Shown: piece by piece, positions 56,604-64,000 of the stretch | Position numbering within the stretch: the first letter of the stretch is position 1 | Layout: the number at the start of each line of letters is the position of its first letter | From: Sphingobacterium chungjuense | GTDB taxonomy: Bacteria; Bacteroidota; Bacteroidia; Sphingobacteriales; Sphingobacteriaceae | Assembly (NCBI RefSeq): GCF_011316935.1 | Contig: NZ_WLYS01000002.1 | Span: 648,891-712,890 of the forward strand | DNA length: 64,000 bases | Reading direction: 5' to 3' | Notes under the pieces: model-generated | Database searches by the model: none | What the model saw: only the letters and a program-made list of their open reading frames with translations | Told to the model about the DNA's origin: nothing | Made by a program: the position numbers and the translations under genes

Positions 56604-59600
56604 TTAAAAATTAGTGTTGATGGTGAAATTGAAACTTCTAGTCAACGGCGTACCGCCTCCTAACATAGAAGCTGCTGAAGAGGTAGATCTCAAATCTTCT
56701 GGATTCAAATTATCTGGCAACGAGTTATATAAGTAACCCAAGTTACGAGCATTCAACGTCAATCTTAAATTATTCAACTTAAGTCGACTAGCTGTAGCAG
56801 TTGGTAAATCGTAGCTTACAGATACATCGCGCACCATAATCCATGAAGATTCAAAAGCGCCACGCTCGCGTATACCTGTTCCCCAGCCGTAAGCCGAGTT
56901 ATAGTAGTTCACATCACTGATTGGCACTGTAATCCCACGTTCCGTCGTTTCCTGATAAGTCAATCCACCTACATCTTGTCCAGCAATACGTGTTCCTTGT
57001 GCAAAAACGCCATCAGGTATCACACCCCACGCTTGATTGCCAGCCGCATTCGTAAACTCTACACTACCTTCCGTGCCCGGTCTGCCCCATAGCGAGCTTG
57101 CCATCTGACCAGTCTGCATTGCATAATTGTAAGTCGGCGAATACACATAGCCACCAAACTTGGCATCTAGCATAAAGCTAAACATAAAGGATTTGTAACT
57201 GAATTGATTGATAATACTACCCATAAAACGCGGTAATATTGATCCAATCTCTTTTTCGCGCTCATTTCCTTGTGCATAATCTTGAGAACGTACAAACCTT
57301 CCTAGATTAGTACCCAATAGGGTCATCACGTTTTTACCATTGTTGACATGGTCTATAGGGTTACCACTGGCATCACGTGCCTGAAATAAAGCGTGACCAT
57401 AATTTGAAACCATCGTACCATAGGTGCCGCCTACTTGGGCTATTGTACGAATACCATCATCAGACTCCAACTCGTGAATATCTACTCCAGGAGCCAATTC
57501 TAATATCTTATCTCTATTGCGTGTATAGTTAAAGAAGACATCCCATGCAAAATTGCCAGAGCGTACAGGAGTACCATTCAGTCCTAGTTCTATACCGCGG
57601 TTGCGAATGTGGCCACTATTGATCAATGCTCTTGTTACACCACTTTCTCTAGAGACTGGCAAATCGATAATTTGACCGCGAGTGTCTTTACTATAAAACG
57701 TAGCATTGATGCCTACGCGAGATTGAAACAATTTCATCTCGGTACCCACTTCCCAAGTACTACTTTTTTCTGGCCTTAAATCTCTATTTCCTAGACGCTT
57801 AGAATCAAAATCATACATTGATTCAGTAAGATATGGATCGCGCGGCACATAAAAACCAGTCATCGCGTTGTAGGTGCTAGTTCCTTTACCAACCTGATTA
57901 TATGATGCACGAAGTTTACCAAATGAGAATATATCTCTATTGAGATCTAACATATCAGAAAATACCCAAGCCGCATCTGATCCATAATAGAAGTAAGAAT
58001 AATTACCCGTTCCATCTGGGTAAACCAAACTAGAATCCCAATCATTACGTCCGTACAAATTGAGCGTTAATGCATTTTTGTAATCGACTGCTGTTTGAAA
58101 GATTGCTGAAACAGTTCTCTTTTGATTTGGTTTTTCTTCGGACACAATCGCACGTGCTCTTGAATTGCTCAAACGGAATACATCTGGAGTTACCATACCA
58201 TCTGTACGAGCAGAAATACCATTTCTAGATGAGTGATTTAATTCTAGACCGGCCTGTCCCATAACTTCAAAATCACCATAGGTACGGATCGCACGTAAAC
58301 TGTTGATATATCGTGTTTGCAATACTCTGGATGAATAGTTACTATAGTTACCATTAGTAAAACCCGCGTCCATACCGCGGTTCATCATCTGACGATTGGT
58401 GGCAAACAAGTTGGCGCTAAAATTACTTTCCAAGGTAAGCCATTCTGTAAAATTAATACGGCTATTTAAGTTACCTCTAAAGTTATCCTCGGACTGCAAC
58501 TGGCGATTTTGATACAACATAAATAACAATGGTGTCTTATTGGATGCATCTGCACGATTAACACCACCGTTCAACGGATCAATATAATTATCTCTCCAAT
58601 AAGCTAAATCATATTGACGAGGCACACCAAAAGATAAGCCATACAGAATGTTGTTTGACATATTCCAGCGATCACCGCCATACTGTGGGTTAAAAGCTGC
58701 ATTGTTGACATAGCTTACACCTCCATCTAATTGAATCGCATTGCCAAGTCGCTGTGTCGCTCTTAGATTAAAATTGTTCCTATTCATCTTGTTATTTGGC
58801 GACACCCCTTTTGCGTAGGTATTAGTATACGAGAAACGAAATGTTGTGCGTTCGTTACCCCCCTGTAATGACAAGTTGCTGTTCGAATAACGACCAGTTT
58901 CGTAAATATCCAATGGACTATTATTTGCCTGAAACGGAACAAGTAAACCGTTTACGTCCCGTACAGTACGACCATCGAATTTAGGACCAAAACTATAGGC
59001 ATAATTGGTCGTCGGAATGATCTCGATACCATCTTCACCTACCGCGTATACTGCATTAGGATTAGTACCTGGTCCATAGATGTCCTGAAAGTCTGGCGTA
59101 GCATAGGCTTGTTCAAAACCTTGTGTATGTGAAAATCCGATTCCGAAACCACGTTGTGAGTAACCTTTTTTGGTCGTAATCATGATCACACCATTACTTG
59201 CACGGCTACCGTACAATGCCGTCACCGAACCACCGTTTAGCACCGAAATAGATTCAATATCATCTGGGTTGATGTTTTTCAGAATGTTACCAAAGTCCTG
59301 GTCACCACCACGGTGTGGTAACACTACTTCTTCATCCATGATGATACCATCTACTACAATAAGCGGCGCATTACCGAATGGATCCAACGAGCCTGCTCCA
59401 CGGATTAAAAAGCGAGTAGATGACTGTGGGCCACCTGTACCCACATTAACCTGTAGTCCGGGTACCATACCTTGCAAAGCGGCAATTGGATTGATCGCAT
59501 TGGTTTGTCTAATTTGGTCACCAGAGATCTGCGTCATGGCGTATCCCAATTGCCGACGCTGCCTTTGTTCTCCCAATCCAGTTACCACCACTTCATCAAT

Positions 59601-59906
59601 GTTTCCGGCATCGGCCGCTAAATCAATATTGATGTTTGCTTGTGCACCAACTTGAATTTCTGACGTGATATAGCCGATACTTGAGAAGCGTAAACGATCC
59701 CCAGAAGTGGCCGTGATTGTAAAGCGACCTCGCCCATCAGTCTGAGCGACCCGATTTGTTCCGACCAAGGTTACCGTAACACCTGGCAATGGTCCATTCA
59801 CATCTTTCACCGTACCGGTGACGTGTGGTTGTTGCGCAAACACTGCTCCGATGGCAAATACCATCAACAGCAGCAAGGCGCATGTTTTGAAATTGATTTG
59901 ATTCAT
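56604..59906 (-). CDS. SusC/RagA TonB-dependent transporter (module 2)
   Basis: A 1100-residue outer-membrane transporter with a signal peptide (cleavage near AVFAQQ), one carboxypeptidase-regulatory-like domain, a TonB-box-like EVVVTGLGE, the plug (AALQGMVPGLQV, NAPLIVVDGIIM, VLNGGSVTALYGSRASNGVI) and the barrel. Its start lies 5 bp after the ROK stop, the tightest coupling in the window. It shares its architecture with the SusC at 36210. Confidence 0.94.
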   Translation of the reverse strand: MNQINFKTCALLLLMVFAIGAVFAQQPHVTGTVKDVNGPLPGVTVTLVGTNRVAQTDGRGRFTITATSGDRLRFSSIGYITSEIQVGAQANINIDLAADAGNIDEVVVTGLGEQRQRRQLGYAMTQISGDQIRQTNAINPIAALQGMVPGLQVNVGTGGPQSSTRFLIRGAGSLDPFGNAPLIVVDGIIMDEEVVLPHRGGDQDFGNILKNINPDDIESISVLNGGSVTALYGSRASNGVIMITTKKGYSQRGFGIGFSHTQGFEQAYATPDFQDIYGPGTNPNAVYAVGEDGIEIIPTTNYAYSFGPKFDGRTVRDVNGLLVPFQANNSPLDIYETGRYSNSNLSLQGGNERTTFRFSYTNTYAKGVSPNNKMNRNNFNLRATQRLGNAIQLDGGVSYVNNAAFNPQYGGDRWNMSNNILYGLSFGVPRQYDLAYWRDNYIDPLNGGVNRADASNKTPLLFMLYQNRQLQSEDNFRGNLNSRINFTEWLTLESNFSANLFATNRQMMNRGMDAGFTNGNYSNYSSRVLQTRYINSLRAIRTYGDFEVMGQAGLELNHSSRNGISARTDGMVTPDVFRLSNSRARAIVSEEKPNQKRTVSAIFQTAVDYKNALTLNLYGRNDWDSSLVYPDGTGNYSYFYYGSDAAWVFSDMLDLNRDIFSFGKLRASYNQVGKGTSTYNAMTGFYVPRDPYLTESMYDFDSKRLGNRDLRPEKSSTWEVGTEMKLFQSRVGINATFYSKDTRGQIIDLPVSRESGVTRALINSGHIRNRGIELGLNGTPVRSGNFAWDVFFNYTRNRDKILELAPGVDIHELESDDGIRTIAQVGGTYGTMVSNYGHALFQARDASGNPIDHVNNGKNVMTLLGTNLGRFVRSQDYAQGNEREKEIGSILPRFMGSIINQFSYKSFMFSFMLDAKFGGYVYSPTYNYAMQTGQMASSLWGRPGTEGSVEFTNAAGNQAWGVIPDGVFAQGTRIAGQDVGGLTYQETTERGITVPISDVNYYNSAYGWGTGIRERGAFESSWIMVRDVSVSYDLPTATASRLKLNNLRLTLNARNLGYLYNSLPDNLNPEDLRSTSSAASMLGGGTPLTRSFNFTINTNF

Positions 59907-59911
59907 AATTA

Positions 59912-61114
59912 TTATTGATTTGGTAATGTGCTGGCTAAAGATTTGGTTGTTAAGCTAGAAAAATCGAGTTCCTGAACAGCTAAGGCATAGGTTCCAATGA
60001 GCTGCGGATGTTCAATATTTGAGATGATAATTTTGGTAAATCGTGCAATATGTGGTATGGCATATTTTTGTATCGCAATCTGTATTTCTGGTAGCAGGAT
60101 GGCATCCATTTTGGCACCACGACCACTAATGGTGATATATTCGGGATTGATGATATGGATTAAGGTTGCAATACCTTTACCTAGCATTCCTGCAATTTTT
60201 TGTGCTTCTTCCGCTGCGAGCTGATCACCCCGATTAACTGCATCGATAAATTCATCGCCCGAGATCTTACCATGTTGGTGATAGGTGCCGGCCAATAAAG
60301 AAACCTCTCCACTATTGATTCGCTGTGTAACCGCCGCTAACGCAATGCTTAAAGAAGCGCTCACCTCTAAACAACCACGCTTGCCACACGAGCATAGCAA
60401 TTCTGTGTCCGCTAGCGGAATATGGCTAAACTCCCCCGCATGACCACTATGACCCTTAAAAAGTTTGCCATCTATGATGATACCCAAACCAACGCCCCAG
60501 TTTAGGTTGACCACCAAAAGATCCTTTGCATATTTTTGATCACCAAATGATTTTTCGGCCATGGCTATAGCTACCGAGTCATTTTCTATAACCACAGGAA
60601 TTTGGAATAAAGACTGTAGTTCCTCTTTAAGGTGATAAAACGGATCAGACTGCGGATAGGAATTGTTGACACCCGTATGAGAATCGATAAAGCCAGGCAT
60701 GGATAAACCTATAATACAGATCTGTCGACTTCCGTATTGCGCTATAAATTCCTTACACGATTCTACAAGCTGCCCATAGGCCTTTTCGGTATTTATTAAT
60801 GGGTTATACAGATGCTTAATGTCGCCAATTGCATTTCCTGAGATGTCATAAAGAGCGAATGAGGTATAAAACTGATCAATAGCAACAGATAGAACATAAG
60901 GTAGGTGCTCGACGTTCAGAGCAAAACGCTGCGCTCTTCTTCCACCCGTAGAGGGAGCCAGCCCTTGCTCAATGACGAGCTCTGCTTCCAGCAGGCAGTT
61001 GATTATCCCGGTTATGTTAGGAATACTCTTGTTTATCAATTGTGACAGCTCTGCAATGGAATGCTCACGGTTAATCGAGAGACACCTCATTACTTGGCTA
61101 ATAGATTTGGCCAT
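59912..61114 (-). CDS. ROK-family transcriptional regulator (module 2)
   Basis: A 400-residue paralog of the regulator at 35013, collinear over its full length. It has the N-terminal winged helix, the APSTGGRRAQ hinge, ENDSVAIAMAEK, GHSGHAGEFSHIPL and the zinc motif CSCGKRGCLE. The ATG at 61114 (MAKSISQ) is chosen because it aligns with the GTG start of the paralog; an upstream in-frame start at 61201 would add 29 residues unlike the family. Its stop is 5 bp from the SusC start. Confidence 0.9.
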   Translation of the reverse strand: MAKSISQVMRCLSINREHSIAELSQLINKSIPNITGIINCLLEAELVIEQGLAPSTGGRRAQRFALNVEHLPYVLSVAIDQFYTSFALYDISGNAIGDIKHLYNPLINTEKAYGQLVESCKEFIAQYGSRQICIIGLSMPGFIDSHTGVNNSYPQSDPFYHLKEELQSLFQIPVVIENDSVAIAMAEKSFGDQKYAKDLLVVNLNWGVGLGIIIDGKLFKGHSGHAGEFSHIPLADTELLCSCGKRGCLEVSASLSIALAAVTQRINSGEVSLLAGTYHQHGKISGDEFIDAVNRGDQLAAEEAQKIAGMLGKGIATLIHIINPEYITISGRGAKMDAILLPEIQIAIQKYAIPHIARFTKIIISNIEHPQLIGTYALAVQELDFSSLTTKSLASTLPNQ

Positions 61115-61550
61115 GGGTAGAAAATAAGAGCATGTACGATAGATGGTACAGGCTAATAAGATTTGGTTTGTTAATAATATGTGGCAGCAAGATAATAACA
61201 AATTGTTATCAAATTAAAATCTTTTTAATTTTTTTATAAAGAAATTTTAACGGAGCTGACTTTATAAGCAGAAATTTGATTTTGCGAATAGGCTTATAAT
61301 ATTCTTAAAATCAGAAATATAAAAACCACAAATCCCGAATATTTCGGGACTAATGCACTTATCTTAAATGGTGAAAATTTTTTTGGATAATTTATACTTC
61401 TCAGTACGCGTACTCAACATCATATTTTTTCCTATTGTGGAGCAAAAGAAAAAATCAATATTAAATCTTATTATTAGTCAATTACAACCAATCAACCTTT
61501 TCTACAATCTGCTAGTACACTACAGCCTACAACCCTATCATAGCACATCC
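61115..61550. other. Intergenic region upstream of ROK module 2
   Basis: AT-rich and without a convincing gene (a 70-codon ORF here is discounted). It holds two palindromes: ATAACAA-A-TTGTTAT at 61195-61209, about 80 bp before the ROK start, and TCCCGAA-TAT-TTCGGGA at 61333-61349. The first is a candidate operator; the second could be an operator or part of the terminator of the FAD monooxygenase gene. Confidence 0.55.
61195..61209. promoter_or_regulatory. Palindrome, candidate ROK operator
   Basis: Seven-bp arms ATAACAA and TTGTTAT around one central base, 80 bp upstream of the ROK gene that heads module 2. ROK regulators bind AT-rich palindromes of this sort, often near their own promoters. 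Binding is inferred. Confidence 0.4.
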
Positions 61551-63014
61551 TTAAAAACCGTCCGAACTATGCTTATTTGACTTTAAACACCGTCCTCTCG
61601 GCTCGTCACCCTCCTGCAGGATAATATCCGAATGTAGAAACGCTGCGGCTTCTGCCGAATCTTTCACTTTAGTCGCACTACGCGCTAACATTTCCGACTC
61701 AAACTCGTTGAGTACACTTTCTCGTAGCCCTACTGTTCTCCATGGAATGTGCGGATTACAACCTTTATAGATTCCTCGCGCTAGCTGTAGTGCATCCAAT
61801 AATGCTTGATTCGCCCCTTGCCCTTTAAAAGGACTCATTGGATGAGCAGCATCTCCGATCAGTGTTACTGCACCTACACCCGCCATAGATGTTTGCTGAA
61901 GTAGTGTACGATCGTACACAGGATATCCAGAGATTTGAGCTTCTAGCGTGGCCACTAGAATCTGAGGGATTGGGTCATGCCATTGCGTTCTGCGGCAAGC
62001 TTCTTCTTTTAGCGCCGAAGATCCCGCAATACTTAGGGCCTTGGCCTCTTCTATGTCCATGGGAAAGCTCAATTGCCACATGATAGAATCTGATGTATAA
62101 GGCATTATATAAATGCGCTCATTGCCGTTAGCCGTTTGAAAAACAGTGGCAGAATCTAATAGCTCAGAATCTACGTTCGCAATCGCAGCTAGTGGACAGA
62201 TACCGAGTATGACGATGCAGCCCAGATAACGTAAAGGTCGAAGGCCTTCGTCAAATAGCAATCTACTTACGGAACTGCGGATACCATCCGCTCCAACCAC
62301 CAGATCTGCCCTAGATCGCTTTATCTCTCCATCTATCTGAAAACTCAGTTCGAAACCAGTATCATCCGATCGCTTAAAATCGACTAACTGATGACCCCAA
62401 TGTATAGCCGCGTGGTTACCCAATTGCTTAAACAATTCTAGGCGAAGAGATTGCCTGCCGATATGTATATTTGAACGCTTCGGGTAGGCGATGGAATCTG
62501 ACGGAATCCATCTTCTAACTCCCCACTCACCAATTACTTTTCCGGCTGTATTATGTACCACATGTCGTGTTGAAATGACGCCTTGCTTTAGAGAGAAAAT
62601 ACCCAACCCTTCAATAGCTTTGCTGGCCTGTTGTAAGGTAAGTCCATAACCCTGAGACCGGGTATTGAAGTCTCTATCACGCTCATATAACGAAAAAGGA
62701 ATTCCGCGATGCAATAATGCAACAGCTAATGCTACGCCCCCAATTCCGCCGCCAATAATAGCCACATGCGGATAATTTTCATGATCTACCAATGGTGAGT
62801 TCGCCGCTGGGATTAAGCCAGATCCAGCGCAGTTCGGACAGGAATAGCGGTGCGCTTTGGGGCGAACTGGAGCTGTACCTTGTCCTCCCATTTGCTCAAA
62901 TTGAGCCAGGGCCAATTGGTGCTGAATCCGTACTTTTTTACGAAGCTTACGGCTTTTCTTTCCCTCCCCACGACACTCTGGGCAGATAGTCCAGCTGGTA
63001 TGTTGATCTTCCAA
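61551..63014 (-). CDS. FAD-dependent monooxygenase with N-terminal zinc-finger-like domain
   Basis: A 487-residue flavoprotein of the aromatic hydroxylase group. The FAD motifs are GGGIGG (residues 88-93), the DG motif VVGADGIRSS and the GD motif LIGDAAHPMSPFKGQGANQAL. Ahead of them, residues 11-66 hold two CxxCxGxG units (CPECRGEG with C11/C14, CPNCAGSG with C59/C62), the pattern of DnaJ-type zinc centres. The start codon is TTG; the next in-frame ATG (Met42) would cut off the first CxxC, which argues for the TTG. The substrate is unknown. Confidence 0.83.
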   Translation of the reverse strand: MEDQHTSWTICPECRGEGKKSRKLRKKVRIQHQLALAQFEQMGGQGTAPVRPKAHRYSCPNCAGSGLIPAANSPLVDHENYPHVAIIGGGIGGVALAVALLHRGIPFSLYERDRDFNTRSQGYGLTLQQASKAIEGLGIFSLKQGVISTRHVVHNTAGKVIGEWGVRRWIPSDSIAYPKRSNIHIGRQSLRLELFKQLGNHAAIHWGHQLVDFKRSDDTGFELSFQIDGEIKRSRADLVVGADGIRSSVSRLLFDEGLRPLRYLGCIVILGICPLAAIANVDSELLDSATVFQTANGNERIYIMPYTSDSIMWQLSFPMDIEEAKALSIAGSSALKEEACRRTQWHDPIPQILVATLEAQISGYPVYDRTLLQQTSMAGVGAVTLIGDAAHPMSPFKGQGANQALLDALQLARGIYKGCNPHIPWRTVGLRESVLNEFESEMLARSATKVKDSAEAAAFLHSDIILQEGDEPRGRCLKSNKHSSDGF

Positions 63015-63242
63015 TGTTCTATTTTTTACTTATTCGAAATAAAGATGAGAGCTACAATTCCTATTTCACAAACTTTGAAAAGCTTACCACATTTATAACC
63101 ACCTAAAAGTACTAACAAATTATTTTAAACTAGGCCTGAACGTATATCCTTCATAAGGTAAGGGGAAAAGAAAATCATCCGCATCAATTAAGAAAATCCA
63201 TATTATGTGATGATTACGGATCAACGGTTAATAACTTAAAAT

Positions 63243-63277
63243 AAAAAAGACGACGTCTGGAGCAACGTCGCCTTTAA
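63243..63277 (-). terminator. Terminator of the tRNA-Arg transcript
   Basis: An 11-bp stem with one mismatch (about 63246-63256 with 63265-63275) and a T-rich run on the minus strand, directly after the tRNA-Arg gene. Confidence 0.75.
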
Positions 63278-63295
63278 AGTGAGAATAAATCCTCG

Positions 63296-63369
63296 TACGC
63301 CAAAAGGGATTCGAACCCCTGACCGACGGTTTAGAAAACCGTTGCTCTATCCAACTGAGCTATTGGCGC
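63296..63369 (-). tRNA. tRNA-Arg(UCU)
   Basis: A 74-nt cloverleaf on the minus strand. The acceptor GCGCCAA pairs with TTGGCGT (one G-U), the anticodon stem ACGGT/ACCGT closes the loop TTTCTAA with anticodon TCT, and the T loop is TTCGAAT. CCA is not encoded, as usual in Bacteroidota. Confidence 0.97.
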
Positions 63370-63383
63370 GTTTTATAGTGGAG

Positions 63384-63414
63384 CAAAAGTAGCCATTTGT
63401 CGCAGAAATGCAAA
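63384..63414 (-). promoter_or_regulatory. Promoter of tRNA-Arg
   Basis: On the minus strand TTTG (63411-63414), 19 bases, then TACTTTTG (63384-63391). Full consensus match; leader of about 10 nt. Confidence 0.75.
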
Positions 63415-63601
63415 ATTATTTTATCAATTTCTACCACAACTTAAAGATGCCCTTCTTCGTTCAAACAAGCATTAGACCATTTTGTTGAATGATAAAATTA
63501 TTTACTGATCAGACGGAGAATGTATTTAACTGCTGTACAGCTAATTGTTTCGATGTACACCGAAAAGCCTGTTCAAGGCATCAAATATTTTAAAATTAAA
63601 T

Positions 63602-63632
63602 TTTGCGAATCTGTTCAGAATTTCTACTTTTG
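63602..63632 (+). promoter_or_regulatory. Promoter of tRNA-Ser
   Basis: TTTG (63602-63605), 19 bases, then TACTTTTG (63625-63632), full consensus match. The predicted start coincides with the mature 5' end of the tRNA at 63637. Confidence 0.75.
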
Positions 63633-63636
63633 TCGC

Positions 63637-63721
63637 GGAGAGTTGGCAGAGTGGTCGAATGCGGCAGTCTTGAAAACTGTTGACTGTCACAGGTCCGGGG
63701 GTTCGAATCCCTCACTCTCCG
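63637..63721 (+). tRNA. tRNA-Ser(UGA)
   Basis: An 85-nt tRNA with a long variable arm typical of class II. The acceptor GGAGAGT pairs with ACTCTCC, the anticodon stem GCAGT/ACTGT closes the loop CTTGAAA with anticodon TGA, and the T loop is TTCGAAT. CCA is not encoded. It is followed at once by a terminator hairpin that is also the first part of a tandem repeat. Confidence 0.97.
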
Positions 63722-63722
63722 C

Positions 63723-64000
63723 TTAAAAATCCTTCATCGAAAAATGAGGGATTTTTTGTGTTGTGAGGAGTCGAACAGAAGCGTTGGCCGGGGTTCGATT
63801 CTAGAAGGCTCAAGGTCGTGCGCGGGGTGCTGAGCGGCTGAGCCAATCCGGAACGCTCCGCTTAAAAATCCTTCATCGAAAAATGAGGGATTTTTTGTGT
63901 TGTGAGGAGTCGAACAGAAGCGTTGGCCGGGGTTCGATTCTAGAAGGCTCAAGGTCGTGCGCGGGGTGCTGAGCGGCTGAGCCAATCCGGAACGCTCCGC
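63723..64000. repeat. Tandem repeat, two identical 139-bp units, reaching the window end
   Basis: Two identical 139-bp units (63723-63861 and 63862-64000). Each ends in CTCCGC, which equals the last bases of the tRNA-Ser gene plus one (63717-63722), so the tRNA 3' end is the junction word. Each unit starts with the tRNA terminator hairpin and continues with about 100 GC-rich bases that contain GTTCGATTC, a T-loop-like word. A further copy may follow beyond the window. Confidence 0.92.
63725..63757 (+). terminator. Terminator of tRNA-Ser, first repeat copy
   Basis: A 13-bp stem with one G-U pair (63725-63737 with 63744-63756) around CGAAAA, ending in T-run. The identical hairpin recurs 139 bp further on at 63864-63896. 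Confidence 0.85.

Noticed and set aside
61368..61580. 70-codon plus-strand ORF upstream of ROK module 2
   Set aside because: AT-rich, low-complexity protein (many Ile, Leu, Phe, Lys), overlaps the end of the FAD monooxygenase gene and has no promoter or neighbour logic.
63520..63726. 68-codon plus-strand ORF at the tRNA-Ser gene
   Set aside because: Its last third is the tRNA itself; the ORF is open by chance.
63780..63860. Third tRNA gene in the repeat unit
   Set aside because: The T-loop-like word GTTCGATTC is there, but the flanking stem does not pair and no acceptor or anticodon arm can be folded.
63734..63985. 83-codon minus-strand ORF in the 139-bp repeat
   Set aside because: It exists only because the repeat unit is open in that frame; the protein repeats itself and lacks a plausible start context.
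1..64000. CRISPR arrays, insertion sequences or prophage genes
   Set aside because: No spaced short repeats, transposase or integrase motifs, or phage structural genes were seen in any frame.

Overview
The window looks like chromosomal DNA of a Bacteroidota bacterium, most likely of the Sphingobacteriaceae (Sphingobacterium/Pedobacter relatives). The evidence is four SusC/SusD outer-membrane pairs, abundant lipoproteins, genes without clear Shine-Dalgarno sequences, several good TTTG-N18/19-TAnnTTTG promoters (the Bacteroidota primary sigma consensus), and tRNA genes that do not encode CCA. No phage, insertion sequence or CRISPR array was seen.

Layout. 0-9.6 kb: two tandem sRNA-like modules, a REC-AraC response regulator, a DgkA-type kinase, stress and envelope genes (glutathione peroxidase, FMN-binding stress protein, NlpE-like lipoprotein), a DtxR/MntR-type repressor divergent from a diheme DUF1111 - Rieske - porin operon, a histidine kinase and a small acidic protein. 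9.6-14.6 kb: a SusC/SusD pair whose SusC carries a doubled N-terminal domain with a low-complexity linker. 14.8-28 kb: mostly housekeeping: glmM, PAP2 phosphatase and ZIP transporter, a MarR regulator divergent from feoA-feoB plus a 46-residue FeoB-associated membrane protein, an amino-acid permease, a TPR protein, Lon, a photolyase-like protein without the expected Fe-S cysteines, and a GNAT enzyme.

28-61 kb is the accessory core. A lipoprotein esterase with an unknown partner is followed by a remnant of an endonuclease/exonuclease/phosphatase gene. A Tat-exported Gfo/Idh/MocA oxidoreductase then precedes a very large HEAT-repeat protein ending in two DUF1080 domains; together they suggest oxidative (3-keto) sugar cleavage. 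Next come two ROK regulator - SusC - SusD modules facing each other (35.0-41.3 kb on + and 61.1-54.9 kb on -). Between them lies a third SusC/SusD operon with fasciclin-like, unknown and HExxH lipoproteins. The inward-running minus-strand module continues into a redoxin, a c-type cytochrome fused to a PHM-like copper monooxygenase with all six copper ligands, and a secreted S9-type esterase. No classical glycoside hydrolase or polysaccharide lyase was recognised, so these uptake systems appear tied to oxidative and esterolytic chemistry rather than ordinary glycan hydrolysis.

61.5-64 kb: an FAD monooxygenase with an added CxxCxGxG zinc-finger-like N-terminus, tRNA-Arg(UCU), tRNA-Ser(UGA), and a perfect 139-bp tandem repeat starting at the 3' end of tRNA-Ser and running off the window.

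All family calls come from reading motifs by eye; no database search was run.
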